A program made the translations under genes and the position numbers. Shown here piece by piece: positions 7,491 to 14,258 of a stretch of 15,577 bases of DNA (position 1 is its first letter; the number at the start of each line of letters is the position of its first letter). Source of the DNA: Bacteroidota bacterium (lineage in GTDB: Bacteria; Bacteroidota; Bacteroidia; B-17B0; Aurantibacillaceae); assembly GCA_025360565.1 (NCBI GenBank), contig JANYBY010000069.1, forward strand, positions 1 to 15,577, written 5' to 3'. The notes below the pieces were generated by a model that ran no database searches, was not told where the DNA came from, and was given only the letters and a program-made list of their open reading frames with translations.

Positions 7491-8399
7491 CTATCGCTTA
7501 TTCCTCGGATGATAACTCAAAATATTATCACGTAAAAATTGCCGGTCAATGTGTGTATAAATTTCGGTAGTGGTTATGCTCTCGTGTCCGAGCATTTCCT
7601 GTACCGCCCTTAGGTCTGCCCCACCCTCCACCAAATGCGTTGCAAATGAATGGCGAAAAGTATGTGGGCTCAACACTTTTTTAATTCCGGCTTTTTCGGC
7701 CAAATCTTTAATAATGTAAAATACCATTACCCGCGAAAGTTTTGCCCCGCGATTATTTAAATAAACAATGTCTTCACTTCCTTTTTTAATTTTTATATGG
7801 CTTCTAATTGTTTTCATATAACCCGTCACCAATTTTTTGGCCCTGTTACCAATTGGCACCAAACGTTCTTTATCGCCTTTACCGGTAACTTTTATATATT
7901 CATCTTTTAAATGTAAATTACTTATTTGTAAATTAACCAACTCACTCACGCGCAAACCGCATCCATAAAGGGTTTCGAGCATGCTTAAATTTCGTTCGCC
8001 TTCTTTACTGCTCCTGTCAATAAAACTTAACATTTTATCAATTTCTTCAACGCTTAAATAAACCGGAATTTTTCGGGTAATTTTTGGAGTTTCTAACAGG
8101 TCGGCAGGACTATCCTTAATATCATTTTCAAGAACTAAAAATTTATAAAATGTTTTAATGCCCGATACAATACGGGCTTGAGTTGTTGGCAAAAAATTAA
8201 GCGAGGCGATCCACTCAATAAATTTTGACAATTGTTTGTAGGTAAATTTATCGGGGGTTTGATGTTTTAAAAAAAGTTTAGAATAGTTTTCCAGCTTTTC
8301 AATATCATCTTTGTACGCCGAAACAGAATTTTTGGATAAAGATCTTTCTAATACAAGGTATTGATCAAAGCGTATGTAATAAGCGTGCCACTTACTCAT
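7491..8399 (-). CDS. xerD: Site-specific tyrosine recombinase XerD
   Basis: Acts with XerC at the dif site to resolve chromosome dimers at division. The 302-residue protein has an N-terminal SAM-like core-binding domain (about 5-95) and a full catalytic domain with all six conserved residues visible: Arg150 (CGLRVSEL), Lys174 (TGKGDKERLVPI), His246 and Arg249 (SPHTFRHSFATHL), His272 (LGHESITTTEIYTH) and the nucleophile Tyr281. The opening WHAYYIRFDQYLVLERSLSKNSVSAYKDD region, quoted here only by its position (residues 4-32), resembles XerD more than XerC or integrases. It is the second gene of a minus-strand pair, starting 9 bp after the META-like gene. Nothing around it suggests a mobile element, which supports the housekeeping role over an integrase. 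Confidence 0.93.
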   Translation of the reverse strand: MSKWHAYYIRFDQYLVLERSLSKNSVSAYKDDIEKLENYSKLFLKHQTPDKFTYKQLSKFIEWIASLNFLPTTQARIVSGIKTFYKFLVLENDIKDSPADLLETPKITRKIPVYLSVEEIDKMLSFIDRSSKEGERNLSMLETLYGCGLRVSELVNLQISNLHLKDEYIKVTGKGDKERLVPIGNRAKKLVTGYMKTIRSHIKIKKGSEDIVYLNNRGAKLSRVMVFYIIKDLAEKAGIKKVLSPHTFRHSFATHLVEGGADLRAVQEMLGHESITTTEIYTHIDRQFLRDNILSYHPRNKR

Positions 8400-8408
8400 T
8401 CAAAGAAA

Positions 8409-8828
8409 CTACTTTTGCGGCGCTTCATAAAAAACCATCAGCGTATCTTTTTTTTCTAAAAGAATAATCTGTTTAGCGGTTATAATAATATCAGATACTT
8501 TTGGGAGGTTTTCTTTAAAATTATCTTCAAGGCCAACAAGCGGATCGGGACAAGGTTGTTTATCCGGCACAATAGATGTGAATTTTAAACTGTGATCCTT
8601 TAACACATATTGCAATTGAATAAAATTACAAGAAGTGAAACAGGCCGCTGTATTTTTTTTAGTATTAAATACAATATGCCCCTTATCTTTTGCAAGGGTG
8701 TTTTTTTTCTTACCAATATAAATGGAAGATAAATAATAAGTGGCATTATCCTTAATGCCGGGTTTTTGCGCCCAAATAAAATTGCTTGCACAAAAAAAAC
8801 AGGTTATTAAAATTACTCGTATTTTCAC
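8409..8828 (-). CDS. Small secreted META/HslJ-like domain protein
   Basis: 139 residues with a signal peptide (MKIRVILITCFFCASNFIWA, cut before QKPG). The mature part follows the pattern of META/HslJ domains: GHIVFNTKKNT (50-60), a TSCNFIQLQY segment (66-74, compare the family GCN...Y), LKFTSIV, a Cys-containing turn (PCPDP), an amphipathic helix EDNFKENLPKVSD, and closing strands IILLEKKDTLMVFYE. The family is associated with heat-shock or stress proteins and with lipoproteins, but no biochemical role is settled. The start must be the GTG at 8828, because an in-frame TAA lies only three codons upstream (8838-8840) and no ATG fits before the signal peptide. It precedes xerD by 9 bp and diverges from aroQ. 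Confidence 0.75.
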   Translation of the reverse strand: MKIRVILITCFFCASNFIWAQKPGIKDNATYYLSSIYIGKKKNTLAKDKGHIVFNTKKNTAACFTSCNFIQLQYVLKDHSLKFTSIVPDKQPCPDPLVGLEDNFKENLPKVSDIIITAKQIILLEKKDTLMVFYEAPQK

Positions 8829-8831
8829 AGT

Positions 8832-9248
8832 ATGAAGTTAGCTATAATTAATGGCCCAAATTTAAACCTTTTAGGCACACGAGAGAAGGATATTTATGGA
8901 AACAGGGGTTTCACTGAGTATTTGGAAGAATTAAAGAGTAAATACACCAAAATTGAGCTGTTTTATTTTCAAAGTAACATTGAGGGTGAAATAATAAACA
9001 AACTTCATGAGCTTGGCTTTACCTATGATGGCATTATTTTAAACGCAGGAGCTTATACGCATACCTCCATTGCCTTGGCCGATGCAGTGGCAGCAATAAA
9101 AACACCGGTTATTGAAGTACACATCAGTAATGTTTTTGCGCGAGAAGATTATAGGCATGTTTCTTACCTTGGCGCAAAATGTAGGGGAAGTATTTCGGGA
9201 TTTGGGCTGAAAGGGTATGAAATGGCGATTCACAGTTTTATTTCATGA
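8832..9248 (+). CDS. aroQ: Type II 3-dehydroquinate dehydratase
   Basis: Third step of the shikimate pathway: removes water from 3-dehydroquinate to give 3-dehydroshikimate, in the cytoplasm as a dodecamer of flavodoxin-like subunits. The 138 residues are a full-length type II enzyme. The family signature IINGPNLNLLGTRE (5-18) is followed by the catalytic Tyr22 (IYG) on the mobile lid, SNIEGEIIN (48-56), Asn71 and His77 in LNAGAYTHTS, the catalytic His97 in EVHISN, and Arg108 (EDYRHVS). The start codon lies 3 bp from that of the divergent META-like gene, so its promoter must sit inside that gene's signal-peptide region. It is convergent with the YciO-like gene, 38 bp away. Confidence 0.96.
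   Translation: MKLAIINGPNLNLLGTREKDIYGNRGFTEYLEELKSKYTKIELFYFQSNIEGEIINKLHELGFTYDGIILNAGAYTHTSIALADAVAAIKTPVIEVHISNVFAREDYRHVSYLGAKCRGSISGFGLKGYEMAIHSFIS
8857..8864 (-). promoter_or_regulatory. Possible -7 element inside aroQ for the META-like/xerD pair
   Basis: On the minus strand these bases read TAAATTTG, an exact match to TAnnTTTG, and would give a leader of about 20 nt before the GTG at 8828. They lie inside aroQ, in codons for the conserved GPNLNLLGT stretch. I see no good -33 TTTG at the usual distance, so this is tentative. Confidence 0.35.
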
Positions 9249-9255
9249 TTCAAAA

Positions 9256-9278
9256 TTGAACTATTTGAACCTTGAACA
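9256..9278. repeat. Three short direct repeats of TTGAAC
   Basis: TTGAAC occurs at 9256-9261, 9265-9270 and 9272-9277, filling most of the gap between the convergent aroQ and YciO-like genes. The spacings are 9 and 7 bp. There is no hairpin with a T-run, so the array is not an obvious terminator. Confidence 0.5.
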
Positions 9279-9286
9279 ACTTTAGA

Positions 9287-9910
9287 CTATTGAAGAATAT
9301 CGAGACTCCCCAATCCCTCCCGTATAACGGTAATTTCAGAACCACTGCAATCAATAACGGTTGAGGGATGAATGTTGCCAAAGCCCCCGTCAATTACCAG
9401 ATCCACCATGCTTTCGTATTGTTGATGGATCACTTCCGGGTCAGAAAAATATTCAAGAATATCGTCACTTGTATCGTGCAAACTGGTTGAAATGATCGGA
9501 TTTCCAAGAGCCGAAACAATTTCACGGCAAATAAAATTATCGGGCACACGAATACCCACCGTTTTTTTATTCTGTTTTAATAATTTTGGAACTTTACTGC
9601 TTGCCTCTAAAATAAAGGTGTATGGCCCCGGTAAAGCGCGTTTCATGATCCTGAAAACATGATTGGGAATTGGATTTGTAAATTCTGAAAGCTGGCTCAG
9701 GTCGCTGCAAACAAAAGAAAAATTTGATTTCTCAGGCTTTATATTTTTTAATTTACAAATTTTTTCAATTGCTTTTGCATTGGTAATATCGCCACCAAGG
9801 GCGTAAACAGTATCGGTTGGATAGATGATGATACCACCGTTCTTTAAGCATTTTACAACCCGGTCAATGGATGAGGCGTGAATATTTTGATCGTTAAGCC
9901 TTAAGAGCAT
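9287..9910 (-). CDS. Sua5/YciO/YrdC family protein, YciO-like
   Basis: 207 residues with the YrdC fold. Seen: IIYPTDTVYALGGDI (28-42), the nucleotide-binding PGPYTFILEAS (94-104), a GIRVPDN turn (119-125), IISTSL (139-144), and STVIDCSG...VIREG near the end (about 182-198). True TsaC/Sua5 enzymes make threonylcarbamoyl-AMP for the t6A base of tRNA and carry a Lys-x-Arg motif. Here the equivalent stretch is KLKNIKPEKSNFSFVC (53-68), lacking that Arg and closer to the YciO branch, whose role is less clear. A second, canonical TsaC would then be expected elsewhere in the genome. Length and ending fit YciO rather than the two-domain Sua5. The gene is divergent from the beta-barrel gene. The family is firm; the activity is uncertain. 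Confidence 0.88.
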   Translation of the reverse strand: MLLRLNDQNIHASSIDRVVKCLKNGGIIIYPTDTVYALGGDITNAKAIEKICKLKNIKPEKSNFSFVCSDLSQLSEFTNPIPNHVFRIMKRALPGPYTFILEASSKVPKLLKQNKKTVGIRVPDNFICREIVSALGNPIISTSLHDTSDDILEYFSDPEVIHQQYESMVDLVIDGGFGNIHPSTVIDCSGSEITVIREGLGSLDILQ

Positions 9911-9932
9911 GGTTAAAATTACTAAAAAACGC

Positions 9933-9950
9933 TAAATAAAGTTTTATTTA
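9933..9950. other. AT-only inverted repeat between divergent genes
   Basis: TAAATAAA, GT, TTTATTTA is a perfect 8-bp inverted repeat in the 94-bp space between the YciO-like and beta-barrel genes. An outer pair GGTTAAA (9911-9917) and TTTAACC (9947-9953) can also form. It could be an operator or simply chance in AT-rich DNA. Confidence 0.3.
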
Positions 9951-10004
9951 ACCAATGTATTGTAACCTTTTGTTTTATTTGTATTATCCTTTTAAACAGA
10001 ATGA

Positions 10005-12758
10005 ATGGTTAAAAAAATACTTATTTCAGTTTTTATCATTATTTCTTTTAAGTCTGTTTCGCAAACTTTAAAACTATCAGGCAACGTTAAGGATACTTCT
10101 TCTAAACAGACTTTATCAAACGTACTTTTAATGGCTGTAAAATTCAGCGATAGTACGCTGGTAGGTTTTACCCGAGCCGATAAGGAAGGAATTTTTAAGC
10201 CCCTTGTTTTGCGTTTAGATACTTACCTGGTTATTATTTCGCATCCTAATTTTAATGACCGCACCTATCTATTGGTGCCAAATAAAAACGATTCGGTTTT
10301 TAAATTTAAAAATGTGATCCTACCACCAAAATCTGTTCAGCTCAACGAAGTAGAGATCATTGCTTATAAAGATAAAATGTACTACAAAGGCGATACATTA
10401 CAATTTACTGCCGATTCGTTTAAAACCGCAAACAATGCAACCGTTGAAGATCTTTTAAAGAAATTGCCCGGGGTAAGGGTTGATGCAAAGGGAAAAATTA
10501 CTATTCAGGGTAAAGAAGTAGATAAGGTTCTGGTTGATGGAGATGAGTTTTTTGGAAGTGATGCCACCATTGCAACAAAAAATTTAAATGCCAATACGGT
10601 TGAAACTATTCAAGTGTATGATAAAAAAAATGAGAACACCGAAAGTGGCGATGAAATGCAGAAAGTAGTTAACCTTAAATTAAAAGACGAAGCTAAAAAG
10701 GGTTATTTTGGAAAGGTTTCGGCTGCAGGCGGTGGCAATGCCCCTATTGGCTATGAAAAGAAATTTTACGAAAGCGATCTGCTTATAAATAAGTTTAAAA
10801 AAAGTCAAAAGATCTCGCTGTTTGGGTTAGCGGCCAATACGCCAAAACAAGCTTTTGGATGGGGCGACATTTATAAATACGGATTGAATAATGAGAACAA
10901 TATGAATTATGATCCTGAAACAAATTCATGGACATCCTACAGCAGCCAGTCTACAGGCGTTCCAACAACATTAAAAACAGGATTTTATTTTAACGATAAG
11001 TTTGGAAAGAACACAAAATTAACTACAGATTATTCATTCAATCAAAATCAACTGGTTTCCGGGAGCGAAACCAACACGCAGTTCTTTTTAACCGACACTA
11101 GTTATACCAATAAGCAATTAGTTGCTTACACAACGCAGAGCCGTGTTCATAATTTTAATTTTATCCTCACACAAAAGTTAGATTCTCTGACAGATCTGAT
11201 CGTTAAACCAAAAATAAATTATAATACTTCAGGCAGCAGTAATTATCAAAAAGACGATTTTATATCTAAGGACGGAGATACCACAAGGCAAACCACCATT
11301 GCCAATGTGGGTACAAGCGAAACAATTGATGCTAATGTGCAAGTTAATTTAAAACGGAGTTTCCGAAAAAAAGACAGGATGTTGGTAATTAATTATCAAC
11401 CATCATACTATAATTCACTTTCAAATAATGATATGCGAACTGAATTTCTCTACAAGCACAATCAATTACCCGATTCCCTTTTGCTTCAAAAGAAAGCCAG
11501 TTTAAATCATAAGGAACAGCACAACGCATCCGTTACCTTCACAGAGCCATTATCTAAAAAGTTCAAGTTAGAATTAAATTACGCGTTTGATATGAATAAA
11601 AATAGTAACACACGCAATACATTAGATTATAACGGCCAGGCCTATGATATTATAAACCCTTTGCAATCGAACGATTTTAAAAATCTTCGTACAGTAAACC
11701 GTTCGGGTGCTAAATTAATTTACGATGTAAAAAAATACAGATTTATCATAGGCGCCAACGTGCGTAATATTTATCAGGAAAATTTAAATATAACCACCGG
11801 TAAAAATTTAAATCAAAACTTTACAAATATTTTACCATCAGCATCAATCAAATTCAGGATCAGTCAGGCGAGTGATTTTTCTGTTAACTACACCTCAAAC
11901 GCCCAACAGCCAGATTTGCAGCAAATGCAGCCGGTTGTTGATAACAGCGATCCAAACCGGATAAGGATAGGGAATCCGAATTTAAAAACACAGTTCTCAA
12001 ATAAAATATCGGTTAATTATTATACCTATAAGCCAATAAGCGATGTTTATTTTTATGGGGGGCTTAACGGAGATATTGTAGCAAATCAATTTAATGATAA
12101 AACGGTTTTTGACGCGTATGGTAAAGCCACAACAACCCCAACAAACGTTAATGGAAATTACAATTCAAGCCTTTGGGTAGGCGGTAATTTTCCTGTTTTT
12201 AAACGCTTTTTAAAAATTGATTATGGCCTTAATGGAAGTTACAGTAACAACATTGCCTTTGTAAATGAGGATAAAAACACGACTCAAAACATGACCGTTG
12301 AACCTAGTTTACATTTTTCAAAACATCATGATATGTTTGATGTGATACTCGGCGGTGAATATTCATACAATGCAACTAAACAAACCATTAGCTTATCCTC
12401 TATTCAGCCCTATTACAAATACAGCCTTGATGGAACAATAATGGTTAAATTTTTAAAGAGATATAAGATAACCACCAATGGCTCATATACCAATAACGGT
12501 AACAGAACCAGCGGCTATAACATTAATTATTTTATTTTAAACGCCACCTTTAGCCGTACTTTTTTAAAGAACGAGAACTTTACATTATCAGCCGAAGCCA
12601 ATGATATTTTAAATCAAAACATTAATAATACTCGCTACATAACCGCCAATAAAATAATTGATACAAAAACGCAAATCATAAAACAATATTTTTTGTTGAG
12701 GCTGATCTTTAAATTTACCAGTCAAAAAATTAAGGAGGAGGAAAATGACTGGGATTAG
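10005..12758 (+). CDS. Outer membrane beta-barrel protein with carboxypeptidase-regulatory-like N-domain
   Basis: 917 residues. A signal peptide (about 1-19, ending SVSQ) is followed by a carboxypeptidase-regulatory-like beta-sandwich (about 22-105, SGNVKDTSSKQTLSNVLLMAV), a TonB-receptor-like plug (about 112-230: VEDLLKKLPGVRVD at 147-160, and VDKVLVDGDEFFGSD at 172-186), and a long barrel of alternating strands to LRLIFKF near the end, with a charged tail KIKEEENDWD. This fits the Bacteroidota outer-membrane beta-barrel family related to TonB-dependent receptors (OMP_b-brl_3 type). No TonB box is evident, and the substrate is unknown. The coding region overlaps the GLPGLI gene by 14 bp, so the two are made together. 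An ATG at 10001 is out of frame and stops after three codons, so 10005 is the start. Confidence 0.9.
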   Translation: MVKKILISVFIIISFKSVSQTLKLSGNVKDTSSKQTLSNVLLMAVKFSDSTLVGFTRADKEGIFKPLVLRLDTYLVIISHPNFNDRTYLLVPNKNDSVFKFKNVILPPKSVQLNEVEIIAYKDKMYYKGDTLQFTADSFKTANNATVEDLLKKLPGVRVDAKGKITIQGKEVDKVLVDGDEFFGSDATIATKNLNANTVETIQVYDKKNENTESGDEMQKVVNLKLKDEAKKGYFGKVSAAGGGNAPIGYEKKFYESDLLINKFKKSQKISLFGLAANTPKQAFGWGDIYKYGLNNENNMNYDPETNSWTSYSSQSTGVPTTLKTGFYFNDKFGKNTKLTTDYSFNQNQLVSGSETNTQFFLTDTSYTNKQLVAYTTQSRVHNFNFILTQKLDSLTDLIVKPKINYNTSGSSNYQKDDFISKDGDTTRQTTIANVGTSETIDANVQVNLKRSFRKKDRMLVINYQPSYYNSLSNNDMRTEFLYKHNQLPDSLLLQKKASLNHKEQHNASVTFTEPLSKKFKLELNYAFDMNKNSNTRNTLDYNGQAYDIINPLQSNDFKNLRTVNRSGAKLIYDVKKYRFIIGANVRNIYQENLNITTGKNLNQNFTNILPSASIKFRISQASDFSVNYTSNAQQPDLQQMQPVVDNSDPNRIRIGNPNLKTQFSNKISVNYYTYKPISDVYFYGGLNGDIVANQFNDKTVFDAYGKATTTPTNVNGNYNSSLWVGGNFPVFKRFLKIDYGLNGSYSNNIAFVNEDKNTTQNMTVEPSLHFSKHHDMFDVILGGEYSYNATKQTISLSSIQPYYKYSLDGTIMVKFLKRYKITTNGSYTNNGNRTSGYNINYFILNATFSRTFLKNENFTLSAEANDILNQNINNTRYITANKIIDTKTQIIKQYFLLRLIFKFTSQKIKEEENDWD
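12732..12738 (+). promoter_or_regulatory. Strong Shine-Dalgarno sequence for the GLPGLI gene
   Basis: AAGGAGG ends 6 nt before the ATG at 12745, an ideal spacing. It lies within the last codons (Lys-Glu-Glu-Glu) of the beta-barrel gene. Other genes in this window lack such a site, and Bacteroidota ribosomes are known to make little use of Shine-Dalgarno pairing. Confidence 0.55.
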
Positions 12759-13470
12759 ACGGATATTTATAATTTTTGTTTTTTGCATTGGGTTTATTGA
12801 ACTGAACGCACAGATCACTTCCGCCAAAATAACTTTTGAGCGTAAAACCAATTTATACAAGCAATTTAAAGGCGAAGACATGAGTAATTGGATAAAAGAA
12901 GCCGATAAGATAAAACTCGATTATTTTGAATTGTATTTTAACGATACCATTTCCGTTTTTAAACCACAGGAAAGTGAGTTAAGGGAAAACCTTGATTGGA
13001 GTACCGAAAAAAACACCATCTATCAGAATTTTAATACAAATAAAAGATACTTGATCAAAAATATGTGGGGCGAAGAAATGAATTTAACCGACACATTGGT
13101 AAAACGGAAATGGAAAATAACAGAAAGCACACGAAAAATTGCCGGATTTAATTGCCGTAAAGCTGTTTGGAAAGCAAACGATACAACGCGCATTTATGCT
13201 TGGTTCAGTTACGATATTGTGCCTTCAACAGGCCCTGAGAGCTTTAACGGGTTGCCCGGTACAATTTTAGGCTTGGCAACTGAGGACGGCGGTATTATTT
13301 ATTTTGCAAAAAAGGTAGAAATGTTTACATCTACAGCTTCAACATTTATTCCCCCGGCTAAAAAGAAAAAAATATATACTATTCCTGAAATAAAAGCAGA
13401 AATGACCAAACGTTACGGCAAAGAAAAATGGTTTAAAGGCACCCTCGAACGCATGTTCGATATTTGGTAG
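12745..13470 (+). CDS. GLPGLI family protein
   Basis: 241 residues, exported: a signal peptide (MTGIRRIFIIFVFCIGFIEL, cut near NAQ) leads into a beta-rich domain. The naming motif is present as FNGLPGTILGL (167-177), after the family-typical IAGFNCRKAVWK (132-143), YAWFSYDIVPSTGPESF (151-167). GLPGLI proteins are a Bacteroidota family of unknown function, very often encoded next to outer-membrane beta-barrel proteins such as the one here. The start overlaps that gene by 14 bp and has a strong ribosome-binding site, so translation is likely coupled. The end (KKKIYTIPEIKAEMTKRYG) is basic. I infer a periplasmic or surface partner of the beta-barrel; there is no direct evidence for its job. Confidence 0.92.
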   Translation: MTGIRRIFIIFVFCIGFIELNAQITSAKITFERKTNLYKQFKGEDMSNWIKEADKIKLDYFELYFNDTISVFKPQESELRENLDWSTEKNTIYQNFNTNKRYLIKNMWGEEMNLTDTLVKRKWKITESTRKIAGFNCRKAVWKANDTTRIYAWFSYDIVPSTGPESFNGLPGTILGLATEDGGIIYFAKKVEMFTSTASTFIPPAKKKKIYTIPEIKAEMTKRYGKEKWFKGTLERMFDIW

Positions 13471-13473
13471 AAA

Positions 13474-13529
13474 GTTATTGGTTAAACAGTATCAGTGTAA
13501 ACTGTAACGGACAACGATTAACCAATAAC
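13474..13529. repeat. 12-bp perfect inverted repeat between convergent genes
   Basis: GTTATTGGTTAA (13474-13485) and TTAACCAATAAC (13518-13529) are exact reverse complements around a 32-bp centre, which itself holds ACAGT/ACTGT arms (13486-13490 and 13501-13505). It fills the gap between the GLPGLI and superoxide dismutase genes. It could act as a two-way terminator, although neither strand has a T-run after the stem. Confidence 0.65.
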
Positions 13530-13538
13530 CTATAAAGT

Positions 13539-14153
13539 TTAATGCTTAGTAGCTTTCAAATAAAGTTCATTCACTTTGGCCCAATTGATCACATTAAAAA
13601 ATGCGGTCATATAGTCTGGTCTACGATTTTGATAATTCAAATAATAAGCGTGTTCCCAAACATCCATTCCTAAAATTGGAATACCCTTGCAATCTGCAAT
13701 ATCCATTAATGGATTATCCTGATTTGGAGTGCTACAAACACAAAGTTTGCCGTCGGCTTTTACTGCTAACCACGCCCAACCGCTACCAAAACGTGTTGCA
13801 CCTGCTGCTGAAAAATCAGTTTTAAATTTATCAAAGCCGCCAAGGTCTGTTTCAATAGCTTTTGCAATTTCACCACTAGGTTTTCCTCCTGCGTTTGGCG
13901 CCATTATTTCCCAAAATAAACTGTGGTTAAAATGCCCACCGCCATTATTGCGCACCGGCATCGGGTATTTTGAAATAGTCTTACAAATATCTTCAATGCT
14001 TAATTTTTCGGTATCGCTGCCTGTAATTGCTGCGTTTAGATTGGTAACGTATGCCTGATGGTGTTTACCGTGGTGAATTTCCATGGTTTTAGCGTCAATA
14101 TGTGGTTCTAATGCGTTTAGCGGGTAATTTAGTTTAGGTAATTCAAAAGCCAT
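13539..14153 (-). CDS. sodA: Superoxide dismutase, Mn/Fe family (Mn-type signature)
   Basis: Converts superoxide to oxygen and hydrogen peroxide; no signal peptide, so cytoplasmic. The 204 residues contain all four metal ligands: His27 (MEIHHGKHH), His77 (GGHFNHSLFW), Asp164 and His168 (DVWEHAYYLNY). The active-site Gln is at 145 in STPNQDNPL, with Gly-Gly-His at 72-74, the arrangement of Mn-dependent enzymes; Fe-type enzymes place the Gln near the second His instead. Some Bacteroidota enzymes work with either metal, so use of Fe cannot be excluded. RFGSGWAWL (121-129) is the standard core motif. The start MAFELPKLNYPLNALEPHI fits the family well. It is transcribed on its own, with a terminator for the upstream gene just before it. 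Confidence 0.96.
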   Translation of the reverse strand: MAFELPKLNYPLNALEPHIDAKTMEIHHGKHHQAYVTNLNAAITGSDTEKLSIEDICKTISKYPMPVRNNGGGHFNHSLFWEIMAPNAGGKPSGEIAKAIETDLGGFDKFKTDFSAAGATRFGSGWAWLAVKADGKLCVCSTPNQDNPLMDIADCKGIPILGMDVWEHAYYLNYQNRRPDYMTAFFNVINWAKVNELYLKATKH

Positions 14154-14178
14154 ATTAGTTAGTTTTATAAGTGAATGG

Positions 14179-14186
14179 TAAAGTTA
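14179..14186 (-). promoter_or_regulatory. Possible -7 element for superoxide dismutase
   Basis: On the minus strand this reads TAACTTTA, seven of eight matches to TAnnTTTG, about 25 nt before the ATG. The -33 region would overlap the T-run of the terminator just upstream, and no clear TTTG is seen there. Confidence 0.3.
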
Positions 14187-14208
14187 GCATTTAGTTTGAT
14201 AAAATAAA

Positions 14209-14239
14209 AAACCCGTCTCGGCTAAGCCGGGACGGGTTT
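14209..14239 (-). terminator. Intrinsic terminator after the PKD/Ig-like T9SS gene
   Basis: The arms AAACCCGTCTCGGC (14209-14222) and GCCGGGACGGGTTT (14226-14239) pair over 14 positions with one imperfect pair and a three-base loop. On the minus strand the stem is followed by TTTTTTATTTT. It starts 19 nt after the stop codon of the gene at 14259-15308. Confidence 0.9.
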
Positions 14240-14258
14240 AAAAATAACTATCTTAAAA

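Noticed and set aside
7491..8399. xerD as the integrase of a mobile element
   Set aside because: The flanks are housekeeping genes, there is no attachment-site repeat, cargo or excisionase, and the protein matches chromosomal XerD in length and motifs.
13729..14058. 109-codon plus-strand open frame opposite superoxide dismutase
   Set aside because: A shadow of the highly conserved sod gene on the other strand; its sequence has no protein-like pattern.
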